In this document: positions 1-10,775 of the stretch, in pieces | How positions within the stretch are numbered: position 1 is the first letter of the stretch | How the letters are laid out: each line of letters begins with the position of its first letter | Assembly (NCBI GenBank): GCA_021018995.1 | Contig: CM037595.1 | Span: 95,430,491 to 95,494,490 of the forward strand | From: Chloranthus sessilifolius | Taxonomy: Eukaryota; Streptophyta; Magnoliopsida; Chloranthales; Chloranthaceae | DNA: 64,000 bases | Direction of reading: 5' to 3' | Notes under the pieces: model-generated | Told to the model about the DNA's origin: nothing | Seen by the model: the letters and a program-made list of their open reading frames with translations, nothing else | Databases searched by the model: none | Translations under genes and position numbers: made by a program

Positions 1-25
1 ATATCACATGATAGTAGAGAAAGTA

Positions 26-240
26 TCCCGTATTAGGGAACTGAGTAGCCCGTATTAGGAACATAGGGTCGTGACCTCGGGGACTTCACCCCTCTCATGA
101 AAACTCCACTCCCCTTACCTCTAGTACCCTCGGAGCGATTCACATAACAATACATCTCGTATTAGAGAACTGAGTAGTCCATATAAAAAATATAAGGTCG
201 TGACCCCGGGGACTCCACCCCTCTCATGGAGACTCCACTC
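26..240. repeat. Imperfect tandem duplication of about 130 bp
   Basis: Two copies of a segment starting CCCGTATTAGGGAAC and ending in CTCCACTCC follow each other (about 26-115 and 155-240). They share the middle part GGTCGTGACC with small differences. The segment lies inside the minus-strand LTR. Confidence 0.7.
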
Positions 241-491
241 CTTATTGCACATGATCACATAAAGAATGGACACATAACAAGTACGCGTTAACACATATCA
301 AGAACGGGTACGTGGAAAGGCAAGACAATGCGAGGTCAAATGCACGATCATGAATTATTTAAAACATGTATACGAAATTTAAATCATAGTATTCGAGAAT
401 TTCATTTACATGTGCATATATATATATATATACATTAATTGCTGAAAAATACCATTCATTGGATAATTGCATTATACACGTAAATTCGAGA

Positions 492-495
<4 letters not shown>

Positions 496-549
<54 letters not shown>
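496..549. repeat. (AT)n microsatellite
   Basis: Uninterrupted AT dinucleotides, with a shorter tract near 416-432. Located within the minus-strand LTR. Confidence 0.95.
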
Positions 550-551
<2 letters not shown>

Positions 552-753
552 TGGCAAGGTATTTTTCCTACTTGAATTCGTGTCGATCACACGTGCCAAG
601 ATTCACAGTCCAACGAGTTCAAAACCTTGTCCCGCGGTGAGTTTATCTTGAATCACGGTGTCCATTACATGTCTTAGTCCACACATATAACTCACAAGCA
701 TGCTAGCCGAGTCCCAAGTACATATATTGAAAATAGCCAGAAACAGAGGATCA

Positions 754-1115
754 CGCTCGAGCGTGGCTTAATCCTGCTCGAGCGGTTCCCACTGGCACCT
801 ATGCTTCATGCTTGAGCGGTTTTAACCCGAGCGAATTATGCCTACGATTCATGCTCGAGCGTAGGCTTCAAAAGGTATCCCGCTCGAGCGACTCCATTCA
901 CGCTCTAGCGTACATCCAATATATTTTCCCCAGTTCCACTCGAGCGGTTTTGACCCGAGCCAAAATAGCCTGGAGTTCCCGCTCGAGCATATGCTTCAGA
1001 ACATCCCCCACTCGAGTGGTAATTTCACGCTCGAGCGTGTTTCCAGTACAAAACCTTAGATTCCGCTCGAGCGGTTTTGACCTAAGCCAAAATAGTCTGG
1101 AGTTCCCACTCGAGC
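754..1115. repeat. Cluster of GCTCGAGC palindromes
   Basis: About a dozen exact or one-base-off copies of the palindrome GCTCGAGC (often CGCTCGAGCG) are scattered through 360 bp, with centre-to-centre distances of 20, 21, 29, 34 bp and more. More copies lie at 3706-3745, on the other side of the nested element. Some copies share longer context such as CTCGAGCGGTTTTGACC. The cluster lies within a long LTR, as the CGATTAATCG block of the solo LTR at 29954 does. Confidence 0.85.
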
Positions 1116-1119
1116 ATAG

Positions 1120-2182
1120 TGTCACGGGTTCACTCTTCCAGTAATGTCAGCCCGTGCGGTACCTAACACCCGATGCGCTAAGTCAGCCTATCTCTGATAC
1201 CAACTGTCACGGGAGCGTCCTTCAACGCGCTATTAACCCGCACGGTGCCTCGCTATAGCATGGAATGAAGCCAACCAATCTCTTCATCAGCTCTAATACC
1301 ACTCGCCTAGAAGACGGGAACTCCTCCTCATGGTTACCTTCTTTTCAAGGCCTACCATCTGATGTATCGTGCCTCTTATGACACGCTCGCTTACACCACT
1401 ATTTTATACTTGGCCTGCTCAAGCTTCACCCTATGCACTGCACTAGTATCTCGCTTCACAACAATATTGGCATGTAGCTCCTCATGCTATCATATCTTGC
1501 TCGCATACCGAACCAAGCCCACAGACGTGTGTCTATCTCATATTGTCGTGCTTAACGGAGTCCCACGCAGCCCTCATGCTATTATGCTCTACTGAGTCCC
1601 ACACAATTCTCATGAAGTTGCCCAGGCGTATACACCGCGATGCATAGCTCAGGCTATACTTCAACCTCACCTTGGGTGCTACACGACATCACTACATTAA
1701 CATCTTAGGCCCACCCTTTCAGGCCTATGAGACATTTGCGCTCCCTCTGGTAACACAAGGCCCTGTGTGTAGGGAAATAATTCTCAAGCTCCCTTCCCCC
1801 ATATAAGGGTAATACAGTAATTCATCCAGAATGACAGGAGAACCTCAAATATCTTAGTTTGACATACTTTACTATTCACACTGTAATGCCCCACATCGCT
1901 AGCCTAGCTGGCCATATTGCGACTGTGTCACTCTCGCATTGTCTTCCCTTACGATTGTGTCGTGTCCTCGTAGCACGACCGCGTCGCGAGGCCCTCCTAG
2001 CCCCATGTCGCGTGCCCTTCTAGTACTACATGTCGTGCCGTCCCAGTACCAAGATGTCGCGTGCCCTCTTAGCACCACATCGCGTGCCAGGTACCAAGTT
2101 GCTACTACCTCTATGCGAAGTACAAGCGGCTCGAGTGGCGCTGCGGATGGCCCAGGTAGCCACGTTACGTACCTCTGTCACA
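1120..2182 (-). repeat. 3' LTR of the TRIM-like element
   Basis: 1,063 bp, bounded by TGTCACGGG and CTCTGTCACA. It contains an internal segment at about 1192-1216 in which CTCTGATACCA (complement of a tRNA-iMet binding site) is followed again by TGTCACGGG, so an old LTR end plus PBS appears buried within the present LTR. Small frames at 1362-1595 and 1939-2253 look like chance frames in repeat DNA. Confidence 0.85.
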
Positions 2183-2623
2183 TCCTCCTCACTCAAAATC
2201 GTCAACGTCCTTGTTAATGAGAAGACACTTATGAACCTTGAATGTGCCCTCACTCGATGCTACAGTCCTTGAACTCTATGTCCTCACTACACTCCATCGA
2301 CGCTCTGTCATTGCATAACAAAGCAGCAAGCCACTAACCTATTTGTGGTACTAGATAGCTCGAAGATGCCGTGTGCCCTCTTGGCACCATATTGCGTGCC
2401 CCAGGCACCAATACTGTCCATGCTGTATTGTTCTTTGGCGCTTTCGCCTCACCTCAAGCCCTAAGACTATACATGCTGTATTGGTCATTGGCGCTTCTGC
2501 CTCACCTCAAGCGCCAATTCGAGGATGTCACGTGCCCTCTTGGCACCACATCGCGTGCCATACTGGCACAAATTAGCTCATTAGTATTATCCCTTCTGGA
2601 TCGAACTTGGCTCTAATACCAAA
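2183..2623 (-). other. Interior of the TRIM-like element, no genes
   Basis: This holds two extra partial copies of an LTR-derived phrase (GTGCCCTCTTGGCACCA near 2368 and 2532) and a roughly 59-bp tandem duplication around 2407-2520. There are no domains of Gag or Pol. Confidence 0.75.
2609..2623 (-). promoter_or_regulatory. Primer-binding site, initiator-Met tRNA type
   Basis: On the minus strand directly after the 5' LTR, TTTGGTATTAGAGCC matches the standard plant PBS TGGTATCAGAGC with one change. Confidence 0.75.
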
Positions 2624-3688
2624 TATCACGGGTTCACTCTTCCAGCAATGTCAGCCAGTGCGGCACCTAACGCTCGATGCGCTAGGTCAGCCTATTTCTG
2701 ATGCCAACTATCACCGGAGCGTCCTTCAACCCTCTATCAACTCGTGCGGTGCCTCGCTGCCGCATGTAACGAAGCCAACCAATCTCTTCATCAGCTCTGA
2801 TACCACCCGCCTAGAAGACGAGAACTTCCCCTCATGGTTATATTCTTTTTAAGGCCTACCATCCGATGTATCGTGCCCCTTACAACACGCTCACTTGCAC
2901 CACTGTTTTATACTTGGCCTGCTCAAGCTTCACCCTGTGCACTGCATTAGCACCTTGCTTCGTAATAGTATTGGCATGCAGCTCCCCATGCCATCATGTC
3001 TTGTTCGCATACCGAGCCAAGCCCACAGTCGTGTGCCTACCTCATGCTGTCGTGCTCAACTGAGTCTCACACAGCTCTCATACTGTTATGCTCTACTGAG
3101 TCCCACGCAGCGCTCGTGAAGTTGCATAGTCGTATGTATCGCGACGTGTAGCTCGGGTCATACTTCAACCTCACCTTGGGTGCTACACAGCATCGTTGCA
3201 TTGACGTCCTAGGCCCACCCTTTCAGACTTAGGAGACACTTGCGTCTCCTCTGGCAACCTAAGGCCCTGTGTGTAGAAAAATAGCTCCCGAGCTCCCTTT
3301 CCTCATATAAGGGTAAAACAATAATTCAGTTAGAATGACAGAAGAACCTCAAATCCCTTGGTTTGACATACTTTACTATTCACACCGCAACGCCCCACAT
3401 CGCTAGCCCAGCTGGCCATGTCGCGATCGTGTCATTCCCGCATCGTCTTTCCTTGCGACCGTGTCGCGTTCTCGTAGCATGATCACGTCGTGAGGCCCTC
3501 CTGGCCCTATGTCGCGTGCCCTCCTGGTACTACATGCCATGCCATCCCAGTACCAAGATGTCGAGCGCCCTCTTGGTACCACATTGCGTGCCTCAGGCAG
3601 CAAGTCGCCACTGCCTCTACACGGAGTACAAGTGGCTCGAGTGGCGATGCGGATGGCCCGGGTAGCCACGTTACGTACCTCTGTCACA
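2624..3688 (-). repeat. 5' LTR of the TRIM-like element
   Basis: 1,065 bp, start TATCACGGG, end CTCTGTCACA, homologous over its length to 1120-2182. It also contains the internal PBS-like phrase (TTTCTGATGCCAAC at about 2694-2707, followed by TATCACCGG). Confidence 0.85.
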
Positions 3689-4792
3689 ATAGGCTTCAGG
3701 TGATGATTTCGCTTGAGCGGGGCGATTCACGCTCGAGCGTAAACTACAGAGTTGTTGTCTTAAACACACATACTCTGAACTCGAGCCGACCCTTAAGACT
3801 TCCCGAGATGGTCTAACAACACATCTAGCAAGCATAAAAAGAGCACTCGCTCAACTACGATATATTTATTATAATACACCTACAACGAGATTCACCACCA
3901 AAACCCAAAGTGATTTTCTACTCGCTATTATCCCCAAATTAGGGAGCTCATGCAAGGGTTTCAATGGTTAACCCCGAAGCGTCTCTTTCCGAGCTTCGGT
4001 TGCTTTCGATCCTTGAAAACCTTGCATGTGGCCTCGAGCATCGCTACCTAGCAGGGTTTTTGGGCTCTACGTTGTGACGTACACGAAAACAGGGTTACCT
4101 TCATAAACTTCTCTCGCATGCAACACTCAACGACACCAGGGCGTTGGATCAATGGTTTCGGTGTGGCGATCTCGCGACTCCTTCTCGCTGAAATGCGTAG
4201 TTTACAGGACCGTGGTGCTCCTAGTCATAGGGCTCTACTTCGTTGCGAAGCGGAGGAGTTTTCGGCACGGATCAGAGCTCAGCTGAATTGCTTGAACCGA
4301 AAAATGGAGGAGAAAGGGGACAACTCTCCTTTCTTCACTTCGTTCGCTCCACCCTCCCCCTTACACAGCGGACTAACCAATGCATGTGTTTAAAATAGGG
4401 TGACACGGATTGAGTGCTTGGCTTATACATCGTTGCACATGGTATGCAGCCCATCCAACGGTTCTCCACTCATGGGCTGCAGATGGGCCTCAATCCATCC
4501 AATCCCCACAGGCCATAGGGTCATGTTGGTCCTTTCCGGAAAAATCAATGGCATGTGACTCCTCACCATATTGGAGATGGCCCACAAGGGTTTAGCTCTT
4601 GCAATAGCCCCAATTGGCTGGTTCTAAGAAAGGCTTGTGGCCTAAGTCAGAATAGGTCCTCGATCCAAGTTGGCTTCCCTATGGGTCTCAAGTGAGTGGT
4701 GATCCCATGGATCGTTCCCGTCGCAAGGTCCTAATGGTTCGTGACACACCGTCAATCCGACCCTCACACGTGTGACAATGTGGGGTGTTACA

Positions 4793-4880
4793 GTCCGATA
4801 GGTGGGCCATGATCTCAAAATCTATTGTGTGAAATATTGGATGAAAATAATCTTAATCATCCGATACAAGCAATTGGAAC
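4793..4880. mobile_element. Fragment of a MITE, right-hand end only
   Basis: The sequence just right of the LTR (CCATGATCTCAAAATCTATT and on to CATCCGATACA) resembles the right arm of the MITEs at 10460-10775 and 63688-64000. The long LTR may have inserted into this MITE, with the left arm lying outside the window. Confidence 0.45.
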
Positions 4881-6074
4881 TGAGTTTTTACAAAGTAACG
4901 ATCCGGTTCACTCAGGTGGACTAGTCATTAGTTCTTACACCTTGTGTTAGCTCTCATGACAATGATCTTGCATCATTAATGAATTTTAAAATGATCTTGT
5001 ATCATTAGTGGTTTAAGATATGGGTCATGGCATGGAAGTGATAGAGCATACACTCAGGGGCAATGAACAATAAAATTATAAATATTTGAAGATTTGAACC
5101 ATCTGATCGGTGCACAATCTAATCGTAATTTTTAGTTTTGAAGGACCAATGTTAAAGTTCACTAATCGGATGGTTCATGGACATTTTTGGGCATGATCTT
5201 TTGACTGAGACATGTTTTAATGATAGATTGCACTTGAATAATTTAAATTAATTACAAATGTGTGTCACATGGTATAATAGTAAATCACAATATTTAGTAA
5301 TAGTAACTTAAATCACAATTTAATAGTGTAAGAACATTATTCTAATTTAATAGTATAAGATCATTAAAGCATCATCTAGGTGTTCAAATGTCGTTCATTA
5401 GCTATTATATCTTTGGATTATAGCAGAGGAGCTTTGATGAAAGTTATAATCAGATGGCTCACAACCATTTAGGTAATAGAAGGTGTATCACATGCTAACT
5501 GGTGAAAATTTGGGGATAAGAAAATTTATGTATTTCTATAGCCAAATGATTAGAAAAAAAAATTACAGCCATTTTGATTTTAAAAAAACAAAAAATTTCC
5601 CACCATTGGTTTTTTCTTTACAAACTAATGGAAAGTGGAAAGAAAACTTTACATGAGTTTTGCCAAACAAGGCCTCATTAAAGTTTAGTCTCGCATCAAG
5701 TATTCATAGTCTTGTCTCTCCTCTTATAAGATCCTGGCCCCCTCCACTCATAGCCAAATTGATTTTGAAATGGATACCCAAATTTATCACTGCTTTTTTC
5801 CCAATCTTTAATATCATATGTGCTTGTCTTATTTAAGTACAATGATTCAAAGATCTATGGTGTTGAAGATTGGAGAGAAAACACATCTATGACATAATGT
5901 TTTAAAGGACATTAACTACTTTGATTGCTTCGAATCTCACGATGGAGATGTTTTTTCGTCATGATCTTCAATATTATTGGTCCTTAAATTATGTGTCTCT
6001 ACATGGCACATGTCCCAAAATGTGACTAATGAACCAAGTTACCTACTGAGTATCATTTCTTAAAGCATCTCTAG
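4881..6074. other. Intergenic, no gene seen
   Basis: AT-rich sequence with weak MITE-like phrases (for example around 5080-5180 and 5870-5990). No reading frame with recognisable protein content. Confidence 0.6.
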
Positions 6075-6304
6075 TAGAGTCGCTAAAGGCTCAAAAACCG
6101 TTATTTTAGCGATTGGGACTCTAAAATCTCGCTCCAGCAAAGTTGCTAAAGGATTTAGTATTTTTGGCGAGAGCAACAACACTCGTTATTTTTTATGAGC
6201 AGTCGTTAAAAATACAATATTATTATTTCTCTCTCTTTTGTTGGTAAAAATATATTAAAATAAAATAAAATAAAAATTATTATTTAAAAAAAAGAGTAGC
6301 TAAA

Positions 6305-6460
6305 GAAGCTATCTTTGCGGAAGGGTTTTTTTTAAAGAGGCAATAGCTAAAATAGAGTCATATCCAATCTCAATTCTAAAGTAGCTATCTTTGCCGAAGA
6401 GTTTTTTTTAAAGAGGCAATAGCTAAAATAGAGTTTGTCCAATCTCAATTGTTAGTTCTA
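6305..6460. repeat. Tandem duplication of about 80 bp
   Basis: Two consecutive copies share AGAGGCAATAGCTAAAATAG and the phrase TATCTTTGC(C/G)GAAG. Just upstream (6063-6090) is a TAAAGCATCTCTAGTAGAG phrase like the ends of common plant MITEs, so this may be a decayed MITE. Confidence 0.6.
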
Positions 6461-6499
6461 TTTGAAAGATGATTCCTCTAGTTCTATTTGGAAGCCTAA

Positions 6500-6862
6500 G
6501 GGTACGTTCGTTTCATTGTAAAGGGGGAATATTACATGGAAAGCTTGTAATATCACTTCAACGGCTCTATTTTTTACACCAAAAGTTGTTCGTTTCACTG
6601 TAATTTCTTGTGGATTATGCCACGAAAATTACTTGTAATTTTTTTGACTTACGAGGGGTATGATTCGTAATGTTAAAATATTGCGTGCAAAAAGTATAAC
6701 GGCTCTAAGTTTTACAAAAAGTGAACTTTACGAGCTTATTTTACGGTGAAACGAATATGTTTTTTACATGAGAAAAAAGAAATTTACATGTAATCCAGTC
6801 AGTCATATTTTACAGGGAAAGTGAATTTTACGGGGAACCTATTACAATAAACCAAACGTACC
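6500..6862. mobile_element. Tourist-like MITE (PIF/Harbinger type)
   Basis: The inverted ends are GGGTACGTTCGTTTCATTG and, read from the right, GGTACGTTTGGTTTATTG. The flanking trinucleotide TAA is present on both sides (6497-6499 and 6863-6865), as expected for PIF/Harbinger insertions. 363 bp, no coding. Confidence 0.75.
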
Positions 6863-7064
6863 TAAAGTGCCTTTTCATCTGAAAAATCAGTTTGGATTCG
6901 TTCATATAAAGATTTGTTGTCACGATCTCTCTCAACCTAACATATACTTCCATGTGTGGTGTGTGCTTAGTGTATACTATTTCAGTGCATGACTTACTTT
7001 GGATGGTCTAAGATCTTGTTTAAAAGTCCACACAAAATTCTTTAAGGACTAAGGTTTTTTTTTT

Positions 7065-7284
7065 GGCAAGGTACAAAAAATCGGCCGACACCAATACGTA
7101 TCGGGGTCTTGTATCGGGTGGGTATCGGCTGATACGTCTCGGTTTCAACTAAAACTTTGTGAATTTATTTTATTTTATTTATTTATTTATTTTTAAAAGG
7201 TCAATATGTGTTAGTATCGGCCGAGTCGTATCGGCCTCGGGCAAACCGATACCCGAGACCGATACCGATTTTGATACCTTGGTT
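7065..7284. mobile_element. MITE-like inverted repeat rich in TATCGG
   Basis: The left end GCAAGGTACAAAAAATCGG is inverted at the right (CCAAGGTATCAAAATCGG read on the minus strand). The interior repeats GTATCGG and CCGATAC many times. The minus-strand frame at 7211-7429 is a by-product of this. Superfamily and target duplication are not clear. Confidence 0.55.
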
Positions 7285-7748
7285 TGTGGAACTTGTAGGA
7301 CGGACGTCCATTGATTTGACATCTTTTGTTAGTGTTCATTTTTCGTAGTGAATTTGTTGCCATTGATTTAGGATTAGATCTCATGGATGTTTTCCTGCAA
7401 AAGGGTTTTACCACGTAAAAATTCTGCACTACTTATGGCTCTAAGACTAAGCCCGATCCATGCTAAATTTTCAAAGCCCAACCCGGCCTGTTTAGTGATA
7501 AATTACTTATTGATTTAAAGATATTAGCTCCATATTATAAAATAGATAAATTCATATATTACAAATATTTAGTAGTAAGTTAATATCTATTTCTAAAAAA
7601 GCCTAGAGTAAGAAAATAGAAAATATATAGCTCTTTAAGTTTTTTAAAAAATTATTACAAGTGAAACTCAAATACTCAAAACACATCATAAATTAGAGCC
7701 CAAAGGGCCTCCAAGCTTCTCGCTACAATTTCGGTCTTTAAGGCCCAT
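7285..7748. other. Intergenic, no gene seen
   Basis: AT-rich sequence without recognisable coding content or clear repeat ends. Confidence 0.6.
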
Positions 7749-8703
7749 TGTCACGGGGTCGCATACGCAACCTCTCTCAGTAGTACCTAACGACGCCGCT
7801 AAGTCAGCCTACTCGATATCAATAGCAGGCGCCCTTCGACTCACTACCAACTCACGCGGTGCTTCGTTACCGCATGCAACGAAGCCAACCCATCTACACA
7901 TCAGCTCTGATTCCACCCGCCTAGAGGACGGAACTCTCCCAACATGGTTACCTCTGTTTCGCGGCCTACCACCCAACTGTATTGTGCCCCTTACGACACA
8001 CTCATTTGCACCACTGTGCTAAACTTGGCCTGCTCAAGCTTCACCCTGTGCATTACACTAGTACCTCGCTTCGCAACAGTCTTGGCATGCAGCTCCCCAT
8101 GCCACCATGTCTTGCTCACATACCGAACCAAGCCCACATCCTTGTGCCTCATGCTCGCGTGCTCAACTGAGTCCCACACAACCTGCCTTCATGTGCGTTC
8201 CGAATTACTAGCACCCATTCATCCTTGGTCCACATGCTATCGTGCTCAACTGAGTCCCACGCAGTGCTTTCGTGTTCTCACGAGGTTGCCCAGCCGTATG
8301 CACCGCGACGCGTAGTCCGGAGCTTAACTTCAACCTTGCATTGGGTGCCACATGGCATCGCTGCGTCGACATCCTAGGCCCACCCTTATAGGCCTAGGAG
8401 ACACTTGCGCCCCCTCTAGCAACGCAAGGTCCCGTGTGGGTGGAAGGCAACTCTCCAGCTCCTCTCCCACATAGAAGGGTAAAACAGTCATTCAGCCAGA
8501 ATGACAGGAGAACCTCAAACCTATTGGTTTGACATACCGTAACGCCTCTGTATCACTAGCCTATCTTGGCTGTGTCGCTCCCGCGTCTTACCCACATGCA
8601 ACCGTGTCGCGTCCCCGCAGCGCGACCACGTCGTTAGGCCCTCTTGGCCCCATGCCGCATGCCCTCCTGACACCACATGTCGTGCCCCAAGCACCGTGCT
8701 GCA
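7749..8703 (-). mobile_element. Partial LTR of the TRIM-like family
   Basis: Starts TGTCACGGGG and follows the 1120-2182 LTR closely (for example TACTTGGCCTGCTCAAGC-type phrases, then CCTAGGCCCACCCTT). It lacks roughly the last 90 bp, so the terminal CTCTGTCACA is missing. A short insertion around 8170-8240 repeats the CAACTGAGTCCCAC phrase. It is a third copy of the family within 8 kb. Frames at 7944-8315 are chance frames. Confidence 0.75.
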
Positions 8704-8884
8704 AGCTTAAGTATTCGCCCCGTCAAACCAAACCCGCCTTAAATTTGGACCGGCCTAACAGGCTGGGCTACCCATCCCATTGCCACCCCTAATCAATGGA
8801 GATTAAAATTTTAGTATTAATTAATCGATTATTTGAATGTGATTAATTGTGGTTAATCATTGAGCCTTACATGATTAAATAGAG

Positions 8885-9090
8885 TTTTTTTTTTTGATAA
8901 TCTGGGTATCCGGGCCTCTTAGAGTACCCACCTAATCTCAGAGGCACATGCGCACCTCAAAGTTAGTATATATCGGGTTCGCACATGATATAAATCCTTA
9001 GGATGGCCTCAAGGGGGGGAGGGGATTCGAACTCAAGTCGCTTACTTTTGGAAGCAGGTACCTGGCCAGCTCACAAAACCCCTTGAGGTT
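8885..9090 (-). mobile_element. tRNA-derived SINE with target duplication
   Basis: On the minus strand the element runs from 9090 to 8885. It has a B-box-like GAGTTCGAATCCC near the head and ends in an A-run (T-run at 8885-8895 on the plus strand). A near-perfect 14-bp direct repeat flanks it: ATGATTAAATAGAG at 8871-8884 and ATGATTAACAAGAG at 9091-9104. About 206 bp, typical for plant SINEs. Family not identified. Confidence 0.75.
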
Positions 9091-9104
9091 ATGATTAACA
9101 AGAG

Positions 9105-10459
9105 TTATGTCTTTTTTAACATTGATAGGCATATCTGGGCAGTCCGCCAATATAGGCATAGCAACCCATTTGAAATGAAACTTAAATAGTGAAAAAAATT
9201 ATAAAAGATTCAATAATATAAAAGCCAAAGATCAAGTGATCATGATGCAATTTTTATAGACATAACTAGCTTCTCAAGCACGTATTTTAGGAGATATATC
9301 TTTCCAAACAAGTAACCTCCTAAAGTGTGAGAAAGAATGTTAGTGTGACAACTTTTGTGTTGTTACACCAAATATGCAAAAAATGTTAGAAGCCTGTCTT
9401 TCTCAATGATGAGAAATCCCTCAACGCACGGAGATTGGTCCCAAGCGCTATCCCATTAGAGAAAAGGAGCTACCAAGCACATAATTTAAAAAAGAAGGAA
9501 TAATTGCGGGAAAAGGATTGGAAAGAAAAAGTTTTGTGTTATTATTCCGAAACATAAAGTTTCTATTGACCAGGACTCACCTGTTTTCAAGACCCTCAAA
9601 ATCCGTAGATTTTTTCAAGAAGATAGGTCAAATGATTGTTATGCCCTCCTTTAAAACTCTCTTCTCTTAATGATTTTGCTCTCATTCGTATCCTAAAGAG
9701 GGACGAATGCCGCTTTCTGCTCGGGATCGCTCCATGGCTTGCTAAAACCCTCCTCGCTCGTGGTTACTCCCATACGCTCCGGCTGCTCATGATTGCTCCA
9801 ACAATGTTGCTCGACGATTGCTCCAAGATGGCTGCTCTGGCGGTTGCTCCCATCCGCTCCGGCAGCTCCGGCGATTGCTCCAGCAGTGGTTGCTCTGGCT
9901 ACTTTACAAACCCTCTTTGTCACGCCCCTCGCACCTAGCCCTGCGGTCCGTCTGCGAGTCCGATGCGAGCCAACGTCGATGCACACCGTTCGTTTCTAGT
10001 TATATTCATGTTCATATTCTTATCTTTCAGGTTCAACTTCTTAATTTGTTTATCTTCTTCAAGTAACTTATCACATATATTTTTTTTTCTAAAGCCTCGT
10101 TCAAGAGCCAAGAAAATGAAGTTTCTTGAGGATTTTCTGCAGAAAATGGCATTTCCTGAGACTTTCTGAGCTTTCCCTACATTCGGGAGTTCTTCTTGGG
10201 CTGCGGGTTTTTAGCTCACTTTCTTAAGAAAGCGACCTTTTATTTTCTTTAGAATTTGCTCAGGAAAGCTCATTTTTTGAGCTTGGGCTACAATGGAACA
10301 CAACTAGGGGTCTTACCAAATCGGTTCTTCAACTGATAGCATCTCCTTCAATTTCCTTTAACCACACTGATAGCAGCTCCTTCAACCAATGTTACCGCCA
10401 CACCTCTTGAAACAAGTGTTATTGTCAAACTTTTTTAGTTACAGCCACACCACTTCAAC
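9105..10459. other. Intergenic with a GC-rich CTCC-repetitive patch
   Basis: Mostly AT-rich. A patch at about 9720-9960 repeats GATTGCTCC/GCTGCTC and opens short frames on both strands (9636-9938 plus, 9693-9986 minus). I recognise no domain and regard them as repeat-driven. Around 10080-10290 are purine/pyrimidine phrases such as TTTCTTAAGAAAG that recur near 11740-11890. Confidence 0.5.
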
Positions 10460-10775
10460 AATGAAGACATCATTGACTGATTTTATTCATATGATGTAGA
10501 ATGTTTTTCATCCCAAGATTTCACGCAACAAATCTTTAGATCACGTGCCTACCATCAAAGAGTCAAATTTTGGTTCTATGTGGCATACATCCCAAATCGT
10601 AAACGTGAACCACTTTTGATGGTACTCTGATCACATTCATTTTTTGAGATGTGTGCCACTTTGAATCCACACCTGACCATCTGATACAAGACTCATGATC
10701 TCAAGATCTTTTTATGCATGATTGGGATGGTAAAAGCTCTACATCGTCTGATTGACACCAATCAATAATGTTTTC
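10460..10775. mobile_element. MITE with imperfect long inverted ends
   Basis: The left arm GATGTAGAATGTTTTTCATC (10493 on) pairs with the right arm read backwards, GATGTAGAGCTTTTACCATC. Pairing extends outward past GACTGATT. The centre holds ACCATCAAAGAGTCAAATTT and a TGTGCCAC phrase also present in the MITE at the window end, so both belong to one family. Confidence 0.6.

Larger units (their letters stand above)
1120..3688 (-). mobile_element. Small non-autonomous LTR element (TRIM-like), complete
   Basis: Two directly repeated LTRs (1120-2182 and 2624-3688) start TGTCACGGG or TATCACGGG and end CTCTGTCACA. They flank an interior of only 441 bp with no protein-coding capacity. The target bases ATAG are duplicated (1116-1119 and 3689-3692), and the host context CTCGAGCATAGGCTTCAG closes up when the element is removed. 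Read on the minus strand, the base run after the 5' LTR (2623 down to 2609) is TGGTATTAGAGCC, one base from the initiator-tRNA binding site. The purine run GTGAGGAGGA precedes the other LTR. The two LTRs differ at many positions, so the insertion is old. It must have relied on enzymes from another element. Confidence 0.85.
1..4792 (-). mobile_element. Long LTR (Tekay/Del-like), left end outside window, split by a nested element
   Basis: Read on the minus strand, this LTR begins at 4792 with TGTAACACCCCA, a start typical of long chromovirus LTRs, and runs leftward past the window edge. A smaller LTR element occupies 1120-3688. The same GCTCGAGC palindrome occurs on both sides of that insertion (754-1115 and 3706-3745), which shows the two halves were once continuous. 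No PBS follows the visible end, so it may be a solo LTR; its other end and target duplication cannot be checked here. Reading frames inside it (for example 4118-4393) resemble no known protein and are probably chance. Class by resemblance only. Confidence 0.65.

Noticed and set aside
812..1144. 110-codon frame on the plus strand and its minus-strand partner at 898-1125
   Set aside because: Both are products of the repeated GCTCGAGC phrases (Arg/Ser-rich peptides), with no domain.
9636..10169. Cluster of overlapping frames on both strands near 9.6-10.2 kb
   Set aside because: GC-rich repetitive GATTGCTCC sequence opens several frames at once; no domain, no consistent start or splice context.
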